From: Mycolicibacterium rhodesiae JS60
Lineage (GTDB): Bacteria > Actinomycetota > Actinomycetes > Mycobacteriales > Mycobacteriaceae
Reading direction: 5' to 3'
Assembly: GCA_000230935.2 (NCBI GenBank)
Contig: AGIQ01000004.1
Coordinates: 1-64,000 of the forward strand
DNA: 64,000 nt
The notes under the pieces were generated by a model. That model was not told where the DNA came from, did not search any database, and saw only the letters and a list, made by a program, of their open reading frames with translations. Each line of letters opens with the position of its first letter. The first letter of the stretch is position 1. The translations under genes were made by a program, and so were the position numbers. Below are positions 8,687 through 16,890 of the stretch, piece by piece.

Positions 8687-9369
8687 GTCTTCCCGTCGAG
8701 GACAGCGATCGATCCCCAGACTCCGGGGACGTCGAGTCGCCTCCTGAGAGGACGCCGGCGCAGGCGTTGCTGGCCCAGATGGGCGGCATCAGCGGCCTGA
8801 TCTACTCCGCGCTGCCCGTCGCGGTGCTGGTACCCGTCAACTCCGCATTCGGCCTGATGCCCGCCATCTATGCCGCGCTCGGCGTCGCCGGCCTGATCCT
8901 GGTGTGGCGCCTGATCCGCCGCGACTCGGTGCAGCCCGCCATCTCCGGCTTCATCGGCGTCGGGATCAGCGCCCTGATCGCCTGGATTGTCGGGGCATCG
9001 AAAGGCTATTTCCTGCTCGGCATCTGGTCATCGCTGATCTGGGCGTCGGTGTTCGCGGTGTCGGTTCTGATCCGCCGGCCGATCGTCGGCTACGCCTGGA
9101 GCTGGATTCAAAGCCACGACCGCGCCTGGCGCGGTAACCGGCGCGCGGTGCTGGCTTTCGATATCGCGACCCTGACCTGGGTACTTGTGTTCGCGTCGCG
9201 GTTCGTGGTGCAGCGCCACCTGTACGACCTGGACCAGACCGGCTGGCTCGGGGTGGCCCGCATCTCGATGGGCTGGCCGCTGACCGCCGTGGCAGCGCTG
9301 GTCACCTATTTCGCGATCCGGGTCGCGCAGAAAGCCGTCCACGCCGCCCACGTTGCCGGCGACGACTGA
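8683..9369 (+). CDS. DUF3159 membrane protein (Rv2693c family)
   Basis: A 228-residue integral membrane protein with a ~25-residue hydrophilic N-terminus followed by about six hydrophobic helices (I-Y-A-A-L-G-V-A-G-L-I-L-V, G-V-G-I-S-A-L-I-A-W-I-V and others). Function unknown. The start is a TTG whose last two bases begin the upstream stop codon; no other in-frame ATG/GTG lies near and this gives the family N-terminus. TTG starts with stop overlap normally rely on coupled translation. Confidence 0.85.
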   Translation: MSLPVEDSDRSPDSGDVESPPERTPAQALLAQMGGISGLIYSALPVAVLVPVNSAFGLMPAIYAALGVAGLILVWRLIRRDSVQPAISGFIGVGISALIAWIVGASKGYFLLGIWSSLIWASVFAVSVLIRRPIVGYAWSWIQSHDRAWRGNRRAVLAFDIATLTWVLVFASRFVVQRHLYDLDQTGWLGVARISMGWPLTAVAALVTYFAIRVAQKAVHAAHVAGDD

Positions 9370-9375
9370 CGTTTC

Positions 9376-10788
9376 GTGGCCGGCCGCGACGACCGCCTGC
9401 TGGTCGCGGTCTCCGTGCTCGCCTCGTTCGTGGCGTTCCTCGACGGCTCGGTGGTCAACCTCGCCCTGCCGGCCATCCAAGCCGAGCTCGGCGGCGGGCT
9501 GCTCACCCAGCAGTGGGTCCTCGACGGCTACCTGCTGACCCTGGGCGCGCTGATCCTGGTCGCCGGCGCGATCTCCGACACGTTCGGGCGGCTGCGGGTG
9601 CTGCGGGCGGGTTTGGTCCTGTTCGGTCTGGCCTCGCTGCTGTGCGCGCTGGCGCCCAGCGGCGCGATCTTGATCGCGGCGCGCTGTCTGCAGGGCCTGG
9701 GCGCGGCCTTTCTGGTCCCCAGCTCGCTGGCGATGCTCAACGCGAGGTTCACCGGTGCCGAACAATCCCGCGCCATCGGGATCTGGACGGCGTGGACCGG
9801 AACCGCGTTCCTGATCGGCCCGCTGCTGGGCGGCCTGCTCGTCGAAGGCCTCGGCTGGCGGTGGGTGTTCGCCGTCAACGTGGTGCCCCTGGCTGCCACG
9901 CTCGCGCTGAGCATGAAACTGGCCGACCGCACCGCCGCCCGCGGCGCCAGCGTCGACGTCGTCGGCGCGACGCTCACCGCGATCGGCCTCGGATGCACGG
10001 TCTTTGCGGTGATCGAACAACAGCGCCTGGGTTGGACCAACCCGGCGATCCTGGCCGGTCTCATCGTCGGTCCGGCCTGTCTGATCGTGTTCGCCTGGTG
10101 GGAACGCCACGCCCGCGCGCCGATGGTGCCGTCGGGCATCTTCGCCGCGCGTAACTTCGCCGTCGGCAACCTCGCTACCGTGTTCCTCTACGCGGGTGTC
10201 TTGCTGGGCCAGGTGCTCATCGCGCTGTTCCTGCAGGAGACCGGACGGCTCTCACCTGCTCAGGCCGGACTCGCGACGCTGCCGGTGCCGATCCTGTCGC
10301 TGCTTTTGGCTGCCCGCTTCGGCGAGCTGGCGGGCCGTCACGGCCCCCGCCGCTTCATGGCCACAGGACCTTTGATCGCCGCGGCGGGCTTCGTGATGAT
10401 GGCGGTGACGACCGGCAACGTCTGGGTGCAGACGGTGCCGGGCCTGGTGCTGTTCGGCATCGGCTTGGCCGTGACGGTGTCGCCGTTGACCGCCGCGATT
10501 CTGGCGGCGGTTCAGCCCGCGCACAGTGGGATCGGGTCGGCGATCAACAACGCGCTGGCCCGGGTGTCGGGCCTGATCGCGATCGCCTTCACCGCGGTAA
10601 TCGTCGGCGGCACAATCGATCTGGATGGATTTCGGCGTGGGGTGATCGCCACCGCGGTGTTGCTCGCGATCGCCGCCGTGGTATCCGCGGTCGGGATCGA
10701 CGATCGTGTGCCGGACCTGTCCGCGCCCTCGCAGGCCGCCGTCGCGGCCTCTCGGGACCGGGACGGGCCGCCGCCGGCCATGCGCTAG
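9376..10788 (+). CDS. MFS drug/proton antiporter, DHA2 (14-helix) family
   Basis: A 470-residue transporter with about 14 predicted membrane helices. The DHA2 motif D-G-S-V-V-N-L-A-L-P lies in helix 1, and motif A-like sequence S-D-T-F-G-R-L-R-V-L-R follows helix 2. The L-L-G-G-L-L-V-E segment near residue 150 lies in the antiporter motif C position of helix 5. Substrate is unknown; relatives export drugs or lipophilic compounds with proton uptake. It starts 6 nt after the DUF3159 stop and has no Shine-Dalgarno, so it is probably co-translated. The last 4 bases overlap the convergent ceoC gene. I do not recall this gene at the M. tuberculosis locus, so it may be a lineage-specific insertion. 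Confidence 0.88.
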   Translation: MAGRDDRLLVAVSVLASFVAFLDGSVVNLALPAIQAELGGGLLTQQWVLDGYLLTLGALILVAGAISDTFGRLRVLRAGLVLFGLASLLCALAPSGAILIAARCLQGLGAAFLVPSSLAMLNARFTGAEQSRAIGIWTAWTGTAFLIGPLLGGLLVEGLGWRWVFAVNVVPLAATLALSMKLADRTAARGASVDVVGATLTAIGLGCTVFAVIEQQRLGWTNPAILAGLIVGPACLIVFAWWERHARAPMVPSGIFAARNFAVGNLATVFLYAGVLLGQVLIALFLQETGRLSPAQAGLATLPVPILSLLLAARFGELAGRHGPRRFMATGPLIAAAGFVMMAVTTGNVWVQTVPGLVLFGIGLAVTVSPLTAAILAAVQPAHSGIGSAINNALARVSGLIAIAFTAVIVGGTIDLDGFRRGVIATAVLLAIAAVVSAVGIDDRVPDLSAPSQAAVAASRDRDGPPPAMR

Positions 10789-11468
10789 CTGCTCGCCGCC
10801 GTCAGCACGGTCTTCCGCAGCTCGTCTTCCACCTCGGGCGCCGCGACGAACAACAGTTCGTCGCCGCCCTCCAGAGGCTCGTCGGCTTCGGGCACGATCA
10901 CCCGCGCGCCGCGCAGGATCGTCACCAGCGTGGCGTCGCGCGGCAGGACGAGCTTGCGTACCGGCCGGCCGCCCCACGGGGTGTCATCGGGCAGGGTGAT
11001 CTCGACGAGGTTGGCGTGGCCCTGACGGAATTGCATCAGCCGCACCAGATCGCCCACCGCGACCGCCTCCTCCACGAGCGAGGCCAGCATTCGCGGGGTG
11101 GACACCGCGACGTCCACGCCCCACGAATCGTCGAATAGCCACTCGTTGCGGGGGTCGTTGACCCTGGCCACCACGCGGGACACCGCGAACTCGGTCTTGG
11201 CCAGCAGGGAGAGCACCACGTTGGCCTTGTCGTCGCCGGTGGCGGCCACGACGACGTCGAAATCGTGCAGGTGCACCGACTCCAGCAGACTGATCTCGCA
11301 GGCGTCTCCGAGCCGCCAGTGCGCGGCGGGGATCGCGTCGACGTCCAGATGTTCGGCGTTGCGCTCGATGAGAGTCACCTCGTGCTCGCTCTCGAGCAGT
11401 TCGCGGGCGATCGAGCGGCCGACCGCGCCAGCCCCGGCGATCGCGACCTTGAGCCGTTTGTCGCCCAT
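10785..11468 (-). CDS. ceoC: TrkA-type RCK potassium-transport regulator CeoC
   Basis: A 227-residue cytoplasmic protein with an N-terminal Rossmann RCK_N domain (A-I-A-G-A-G-A-V-G-R near residue 9, then an acidic E-R-N-A-E at the end of strand 2) and a C-terminal TrkA_C (RCK_C) domain from ~140. Such proteins bind NAD(H), ATP/ADP or c-di-AMP and gate potassium transporters. It follows ceoB by one base on the same strand and is translated with it. No TrkH/TrkG channel gene is adjacent; the neighbouring APC transporter is the likely partner (inference). Confidence 0.92.
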   Translation of the reverse strand: MGDKRLKVAIAGAGAVGRSIARELLESEHEVTLIERNAEHLDVDAIPAAHWRLGDACEISLLESVHLHDFDVVVAATGDDKANVVLSLLAKTEFAVSRVVARVNDPRNEWLFDDSWGVDVAVSTPRMLASLVEEAVAVGDLVRLMQFRQGHANLVEITLPDDTPWGGRPVRKLVLPRDATLVTILRGARVIVPEADEPLEGGDELLFVAAPEVEDELRKTVLTAASS

Positions 11469-11469
11469 C

Positions 11470-12147
11470 TCAGTGCCCCTCTCCGATATCCGGGCCGGGC
11501 GGGAGCGCGGCGATCGCCAGCGCTTCGGCGGCGCGCCCGGACACCGCCGCGATGTAGACCTGGTCGCCGGCCTGGACGACGGTTTTGGGCTCGGGCAGGA
11601 TTCCGGTGCCGAACCGGATCACAAAGGCGACGCGCGCACGGGTGGCTTCCTCGAGGGAAGTGAGCCGATGCCCGACCCAGCCTTCGTGCAGTGTCGCCTC
11701 GGCGACGGCCATCGTGCCGGTCGGATCACGCCATTTTGCGGTCTCGGTGTCACGCAAGAGCGCGTTCAGCAGCCGGTCGGTCGTCCAGGGCACGGTCGCC
11801 ACCGTCGGGATGCCCAAACGCTCGTAGACCGCGGCCCGCTTGGCGTCGTAGATGCGGGCGACCACGCGCTGCACTCCGAAGGTCTCGCGGGCTACCCGCG
11901 CGGAAATGATGTTCGAATTGTCGCCGGAGGACACCGCGGCGAATGCGTCGGTACCCTGAATTCCCGCGCGCAGCAGCACTTCTCGGTCGAATCCCATGCC
12001 CAGCACGCGCTCGCCGGAGAAGTCCGGCGAGAGCCGGTGAAACGCCGTCGGATCCCGGTCGATGATCGCGACCTCGTGGCCGATCCGGGACAGCGCGTCG
12101 GCCAGCGACGCGCCTACCCGGCCGCACCCCATCACCACTACCCGCAC
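11470..12147 (-). CDS. ceoB: TrkA-type RCK potassium-transport regulator CeoB
   Basis: A 225-residue RCK protein. The nucleotide site is V-M-G-C-G-R-V-G-A-S with I-I-D-R-D at the end of strand 2, followed by a TrkA_C domain from about residue 140 (D-Q-V-Y-I-A-A-V). The GTG at 12147 is chosen because V-R-V-V-V-M-G is the family start and GAGAGGA lies just upstream; the extra in-frame codons to 12207 are leader. TAGCGT and TACGGT hexamers upstream on this strand are both possible -10s. Divergent from the KimA-like gene. Confidence 0.92.
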   Translation of the reverse strand: MRVVVMGCGRVGASLADALSRIGHEVAIIDRDPTAFHRLSPDFSGERVLGMGFDREVLLRAGIQGTDAFAAVSSGDNSNIISARVARETFGVQRVVARIYDAKRAAVYERLGIPTVATVPWTTDRLLNALLRDTETAKWRDPTGTMAVAEATLHEGWVGHRLTSLEEATRARVAFVIRFGTGILPEPKTVVQAGDQVYIAAVSGRAAEALAIAALPPGPDIGEGH

Positions 12148-12234
12148 CTGGCGTCCTCTCGACTGAGTCCTGCGCCGACCCGACCGTACGGGGAACGCTA
12201 CAGCCAAACGGCCATGGGCCTAGTCTTGGCACTC

Positions 12235-14229
12235 GTGTCTAAGCTTTCGACCGCCACCCGTCGGCTGGTCCTGGGGCGGCCGTTCCGCAGCGACAAGCTG
12301 AGCCACACGCTGCTGCCCAAGCGGATCGCCTTGCCGGTCTTCGCCTCCGACGCCATGTCCTCGGTGGCGTACGCGCCCGAGGAGATCTTCCTGGTGCTCT
12401 CGGTGGCGGGGCTGTCCGCCTTCGCGATGGCGCCGTGGATCGGGGTGGCGGTCGCGGTGGTGATGCTCGTGGTGGTGGCTTCTTACCGGCAGAACGTGCA
12501 CGCCTATCCGTCCGGCGGCGGCGACTACGAGGTGGTGACCACCAACCTCGGCCCGACCGCGGGTCTGACGGTGGCCAGCGCGCTGCTGGTCGACTATGTG
12601 CTGACCGTCGCGGTGTCGATGGCTTCGGCGATGTCGAACATCGGGTCGGCGTTCCCGTTCATCGCCCAGCACAAGGTGGCTTTCGCCGTCGCCGCGATCA
12701 TGTTGTTGACCGCGGCAAACCTGCGCGGCATCCGCGAGTCGGGCACCGCGTTCGCGATCCCGACGTATGCGTTCATCGTCGGCATGTTCACCATGCTCAT
12801 CTGGGGCTTCTTCCAGATCTACGTGCTCGGTGACCACCTGCAGGCCGAGTCGGCGCACTTCGAACTGCATTCCGAGCACGGCGACGTCATGGGGTTCGCG
12901 CTGGTGTTCCTTGTGGCGCGGGCGTTCTCGTCCGGCTGTGCGGCCCTGACCGGTGTAGAGGCGATCAGCAACGGTGTGCCCGCGTTCCGTAAGCCGAAGT
13001 CCAAGAACGCCGCGACGACGCTGCTGCTCCTGGGTGGCATCGCGATCACGCTGTTCATCGGAATGATCCTGCTGGCGATCGAGACCGGCGCCAAGGTTGC
13101 CGAGCGGCCCGAGGAGCAGCTCATCGGGGCACCGTCCGGGTATCACCAGAAGACGCTGGTGGCCCAGTTGGCCGACACCGTGTTCGCCGGTTTCCCGCTG
13201 GGCCTGTGGCTGATCACCGGTGTCACCGCGCTGATCCTGGTCCTGGCCGCCAACACCGCGTTCAACGGCTTCCCGGTGCTGGGCTCGATCCTGGCCCAGG
13301 ACCGGTTCCTGCCGCGCCAGCTGCACACCCGCGGTGACCGGCTGGCCTTCTCCAACGGCATCCTGTTCCTGGCGGCGGCGGCGATCGCGTTCGTCGTCGC
13401 GTTCCGCGCCGAAGTCACCGCGCTGATCCAGCTCTACATCGTGGGCGTGTTCGTGTCGTTCACGCTCAGCCAGATCGGCATGGTCCGGCACTGGACGCGG
13501 CACTTGCGCACCGAGACCGATCCGCGGGCGCGTCGGCACATGATGCGTTCGCGGGTGATCAATACGATCGGTTTCATCTCCACCGGGGCCGTGTTGATCG
13601 TCGTTCTGGTCACCAAGTTCGTCGCCGGCGCCTGGATCGCAATACTGGCCATGTCAAGCCTTTTCATTCTGATGAAGGCGATCCACAAGCACTACGACAC
13701 CGTGGCACGGGAGCTGGCCGAGCAGGAGGCCGAGCAGGGCGAAGTGGTGCTGCCCAGCCGCAACCACGCCGTGGTGCTGGTTTCCAAACTGCACATGCCG
13801 ACGTTGCGCGCGCTGTCCTATGCCAGAGCCACCCGGCCCGACGTGCTGGAGGCCATCACGGTCAACGTCGACGACTCCGAGACCCGCCAGCTGGTGCACA
13901 AGTGGGAGGACAGCGACATCACCGTCCCGCTGAAAGTCGTTGCCTCGCCGTACCGAGAGGTGACCCGGCCGGTGCTGGACTACGTCAAGCGGATCAGCAA
14001 GGAAGCTCCGCGCACGGTGGTGACCGTGTTCATCCCCGAATACGTTGTCGGCCATTGGTGGGAGCAGGTCTTGCACAACCAGAGTGCGTTGCGGCTCAAG
14101 GGCCGGTTGCTGTTCATGCCGAACGTGATGGTGACTTCGGTTCCGTGGCAGCTTAATTCGTCGGAGCGGGTGAGCGAGTTGCATGAGCAGAACGCACCCG
14201 GCGATGTGCGCCGAGGCTTTTTGGAGTGA
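12235..14229 (+). CDS. APC-superfamily transporter, KimA-like potassium importer candidate (Rv2690c family)
   Basis: A 664-residue protein with about 12 membrane helices (residues ~40-470) and a ~190-residue cytosolic tail. The opening L-G-R-P-F-R-S-D-K-L, then F-A-S-D-A-M-S-S-V-A-Y-A-P-E-E, closely follows the pattern of the Bacillus KimA K+/H+ symporter family (from memory). The tail is alpha/beta (V-V-L-V-S-K-L-H-M-P onwards), like the dimerising domain of KimA. The GTG at 12235 has TAGTCT (12221-12226) ending 8 nt upstream and no Shine-Dalgarno, so it is probably leaderless. It shares an 87-bp intergenic region with ceoB. A general amino-acid permease remains the alternative. Confidence 0.8.
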   Translation: MSKLSTATRRLVLGRPFRSDKLSHTLLPKRIALPVFASDAMSSVAYAPEEIFLVLSVAGLSAFAMAPWIGVAVAVVMLVVVASYRQNVHAYPSGGGDYEVVTTNLGPTAGLTVASALLVDYVLTVAVSMASAMSNIGSAFPFIAQHKVAFAVAAIMLLTAANLRGIRESGTAFAIPTYAFIVGMFTMLIWGFFQIYVLGDHLQAESAHFELHSEHGDVMGFALVFLVARAFSSGCAALTGVEAISNGVPAFRKPKSKNAATTLLLLGGIAITLFIGMILLAIETGAKVAERPEEQLIGAPSGYHQKTLVAQLADTVFAGFPLGLWLITGVTALILVLAANTAFNGFPVLGSILAQDRFLPRQLHTRGDRLAFSNGILFLAAAAIAFVVAFRAEVTALIQLYIVGVFVSFTLSQIGMVRHWTRHLRTETDPRARRHMMRSRVINTIGFISTGAVLIVVLVTKFVAGAWIAILAMSSLFILMKAIHKHYDTVARELAEQEAEQGEVVLPSRNHAVVLVSKLHMPTLRALSYARATRPDVLEAITVNVDDSETRQLVHKWEDSDITVPLKVVASPYREVTRPVLDYVKRISKEAPRTVVTVFIPEYVVGHWWEQVLHNQSALRLKGRLLFMPNVMVTSVPWQLNSSERVSELHEQNAPGDVRRGFLE

Positions 14230-14236
14230 CGCGATA

Positions 14237-15424
14237 GTGGAGCAGGGGGATTCGGTCGAGCTGGTGCTCACGACCGGCGCGGCCGCCAACGGGGGCAGCT
14301 GTGTGGCGCGCCATGAGGGACGCGTGGTGTTCGTCCGCTACGCACTGCCCGGCGAGGTGGTGCGGGTAAGAGTCACCGGTGACCGCGGATCCTATTGGCA
14401 CGCTGAGGCAATCGAGGTTCTCGAACCATCGCAGGACCGGGTGGAGTCGCTGTGCCCGATCGCCGGCGTCGGCAAGGCCGGCTGCTGCGATCTGGCGTTC
14501 GCTGCGCCCGAGGCGGCCCGCGTGCTCAAGGGTCAGGTGGTAGCCAACCAGCTGGCCCGGCTCGGTGACTTCGCGTGGGAAGGATTGGCCGAGCCCTTGG
14601 GCGACGGCGCGGCCCGCGGCTGGCGCACCCGGGTGCGGCTGGCCGTGAATGCCGACGGCCGTGCGGGTTTTCACCGCTACCACAGTGCCGACCTGGTCAC
14701 CGATCTGCGTTGCGGCCAGCTGCGCGACGGCTTGGTCGACGGGTTGGACGGATCACGCTGGAAGCCGGGCGACCAGGTGCATGTGGTCGCCGACGACGAC
14801 GGCACCCGGCACGTCGTATGCAACAACAAACAGCAGCGGCGCGGTCACCGTGCCGAAGGTGACTTTGACGCGGTGCAGCGGGTCGGCCGGCGGGTGTGGA
14901 AGGTTCCGGTCACCGGGTTCTGGCAGTCGCATCGGGACGCCGCCACGACCTATAGCGCGCTGGTGGCCGGCTGGGCGCAGGACGTCGCCAGGGCGACCGC
15001 ATGGGACCTGTACGGCGGCGCCGGATTGTTCGCAGCCGTGCTGGCCGACGCGGTCGGCGACAGTGGGCGGGTGCTGACCGTGGATACCTCACGCGCGGCG
15101 TCCGAGGCGGCGCGCGCGGCACTGGCCGACCTGCCGAGCGTCGAGGTGCTCACCGACTCGGTGCGCCGGGCGCTGGCCACGCAGCGCGACGGCGCCGATA
15201 TCGCGGTGCTGGACCCGCCTCGATCGGGCGCGGGGCGCGAGATCATCGATCTGCTCGCCGAGGCCGGGGTGCCGCGGGTGATCCACATCGGCTGTGAGGC
15301 CGCGTCCTTCTCGCGCGACATCGGCCTATACCGCGGGCACGGCTACGCCGTCGAGGAGCTGCGGGTGTTCGACTCGTTTCCGCTGACCCATCACGTGGAG
15401 TGCATCGCGGTTCTCACGCGCTGA
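14237..15424 (+). CDS. TrmA/RlmD-family RNA (uracil-5-)-methyltransferase (Rv2689c family)
   Basis: A 395-residue SAM-dependent methyltransferase for C5 of uridine in tRNA or rRNA. It begins with a TRAM-like RNA-binding domain (G-S-C-V-A-R-H-E-G-R-V-V-F-V-R), then cysteines that could hold an Fe-S cluster (C-P-I-A-G-V-G-K-A-G-C-C), a SAM site D-L-Y-G-G-A-G-L-F, the catalytic D-P-P-R-S-G and a nucleophile cysteine in I-G-C-E-A. The GTG at 14237 lies 7 nt after the transporter stop with GGAG upstream; an ATG at 14183 inside that gene is less likely. Exact target base is unknown. Confidence 0.87.
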   Translation: MEQGDSVELVLTTGAAANGGSCVARHEGRVVFVRYALPGEVVRVRVTGDRGSYWHAEAIEVLEPSQDRVESLCPIAGVGKAGCCDLAFAAPEAARVLKGQVVANQLARLGDFAWEGLAEPLGDGAARGWRTRVRLAVNADGRAGFHRYHSADLVTDLRCGQLRDGLVDGLDGSRWKPGDQVHVVADDDGTRHVVCNNKQQRRGHRAEGDFDAVQRVGRRVWKVPVTGFWQSHRDAATTYSALVAGWAQDVARATAWDLYGGAGLFAAVLADAVGDSGRVLTVDTSRAASEAARAALADLPSVEVLTDSVRRALATQRDGADIAVLDPPRSGAGREIIDLLAEAGVPRVIHIGCEAASFSRDIGLYRGHGYAVEELRVFDSFPLTHHVECIAVLTR

Positions 15425-15539
15425 CGCCGGTGCCACCGCCCCGTGAGATCGATCACCGGCGACTAGAGTTAGGTCCCGGTGTGCCGGGAAGTCTGGTCGG
15501 CGAAAACTATTCAATGCTCGTCGATATCTGAGGGGAATT

Positions 15540-16862
15540 GTGGCCGACCGCAAGCCGTTGGTGGCCCGCGCACTGTTTGCCCGGGGTTCGTGGGCTGAGA
15601 CCGCACGCATATCGGAGATCCTGCGCAAGGAAACCGTCGGCGGGGCGCTGCTGCTGCTGGCCGCGGCTGTCGCCTTGGTCTGGGCCAACTCGCCGTGGTC
15701 GGCGGCCTATGACCGCCTTGGCAGCCTGCACGTCGGCACCGACCGGCTCGGCCTGCATCTGGATCTGAGCCTGGGCGGCTGGGCGGCCGATGGGCTGCTG
15801 GCGATCTTCTTCTTCGTGGTCGGGCTCGAGCTCAAGCGGGAGTTCGTCGCCGGCGACCTGCGGGACCCGGGCCAGGCCGCCCTGCCGATCGCGGCGGCGC
15901 TGGGCGGGATGGTGGTGCCTGCGGCCATCTTCGTCGCCTTCACTATCAATGCGGGTGCCGGTGCGGCTCAGGGCTGGGCGATCCCGACGGCCACCGACAT
16001 CGCTTTCGCGGTCGCCGTGCTGGCCGTCATCTCCACCCACCTTCCGGCCGCCCTGCGGACGTTTCTGCTCACGCTGGCCGTCGTGGACGATCTGCTCGCG
16101 ATCACGGTGATCGCGGTGTTCTACACCGACAAGATCAACGTCGTCGCCTTGCTGGTGGCGCTGATCCCGCTGACTCTGTTCGCCGTCCTTGTGCAGCGCC
16201 GGATCCGGTCATGGTGGCTGCTCGTCCCGCTGGCGGTGCTCACCTGGGCGTTCGTCCACGAGTCCGGGGTGCACGCGACGGTGGCGGGCGTACTGCTGGG
16301 CTTCACCGTGCCGGTGCTGCGCAGTCCAACGGAAGGGGGACCGGAGGCCGGGCCCGGGCTGGCCGAGCATTTCGAGCACCGGATGCGCCCGCTGTCGGCG
16401 GGGTTCGCGGTCCCGGTGTTCGCATTCTTTGCCGCCGGTGTGACGTTCGGCGGCTATCACGGTTTGATCACGGCTCTGCGTGATCCGATCGCGATGGGCA
16501 TCGTCTTCGGGCTGGTCGCCGGCAAGACGCTCGGGGTGTTCAGCACCACCTGGACACTGGCCAAACTGACCCGTGCGAGTCTCGACTCGGCATTGCGCTG
16601 GATCGACGTGTTCGGCATCTCGATGCTGGCCGGCATCGGCTTCACGGTATCGCTCCTGATCGGCGAATTGGCCTACGAACCGGGCTCGGAACGCCACGAC
16701 GTGGTCAAGGTTGCGGTGCTCACGGGAAGTTTGCTGGCCGCCCTCCTCGCCGCGGTCGTGTTGCGGCTGCGCAACCGGCATTACCGCACGGTGTGGGAGC
16801 TGGAGAACCAAGATCGCGACCACGACGGTGTGCCCGACATCTACGAGTCTCATCAGGACTGA
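15540..16862 (+). CDS. nhaA: Na+/H+ antiporter NhaA
   Basis: A 440-residue antiporter exporting Na+ for protons. The unwound-helix motif A-T-D-I-A-F-A lies near residue 151 and the ion-binding aspartate pair is in A-V-V-D-D-L-L-A-I (D183, D184). About 12 helices are present. GAGGGG precedes the GTG start, and TAGAGT at 15464-15469 could be the -10 with a ~65-nt leader. Unusually, the C-terminus ends D-R-D-H-D-G-V-P-D-I-Y-E, an EF-hand-like calcium loop. The gene sits between the TrmA-like gene and dxs, where M. tuberculosis has other genes. Confidence 0.94.
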   Translation: MADRKPLVARALFARGSWAETARISEILRKETVGGALLLLAAAVALVWANSPWSAAYDRLGSLHVGTDRLGLHLDLSLGGWAADGLLAIFFFVVGLELKREFVAGDLRDPGQAALPIAAALGGMVVPAAIFVAFTINAGAGAAQGWAIPTATDIAFAVAVLAVISTHLPAALRTFLLTLAVVDDLLAITVIAVFYTDKINVVALLVALIPLTLFAVLVQRRIRSWWLLVPLAVLTWAFVHESGVHATVAGVLLGFTVPVLRSPTEGGPEAGPGLAEHFEHRMRPLSAGFAVPVFAFFAAGVTFGGYHGLITALRDPIAMGIVFGLVAGKTLGVFSTTWTLAKLTRASLDSALRWIDVFGISMLAGIGFTVSLLIGELAYEPGSERHDVVKVAVLTGSLLAALLAAVVLRLRNRHYRTVWELENQDRDHDGVPDIYESHQD

Positions 16863-16890
16863 TCTACGCAGCAGTGCGTAGACTGACCAA

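Noticed and set aside
11098..12234. N-terminal extension of the KimA-like transporter frame
   Set aside because: It is antisense to ceoC and ceoB; the real start at 12235 has a -10 at leaderless spacing and the family N-terminus.
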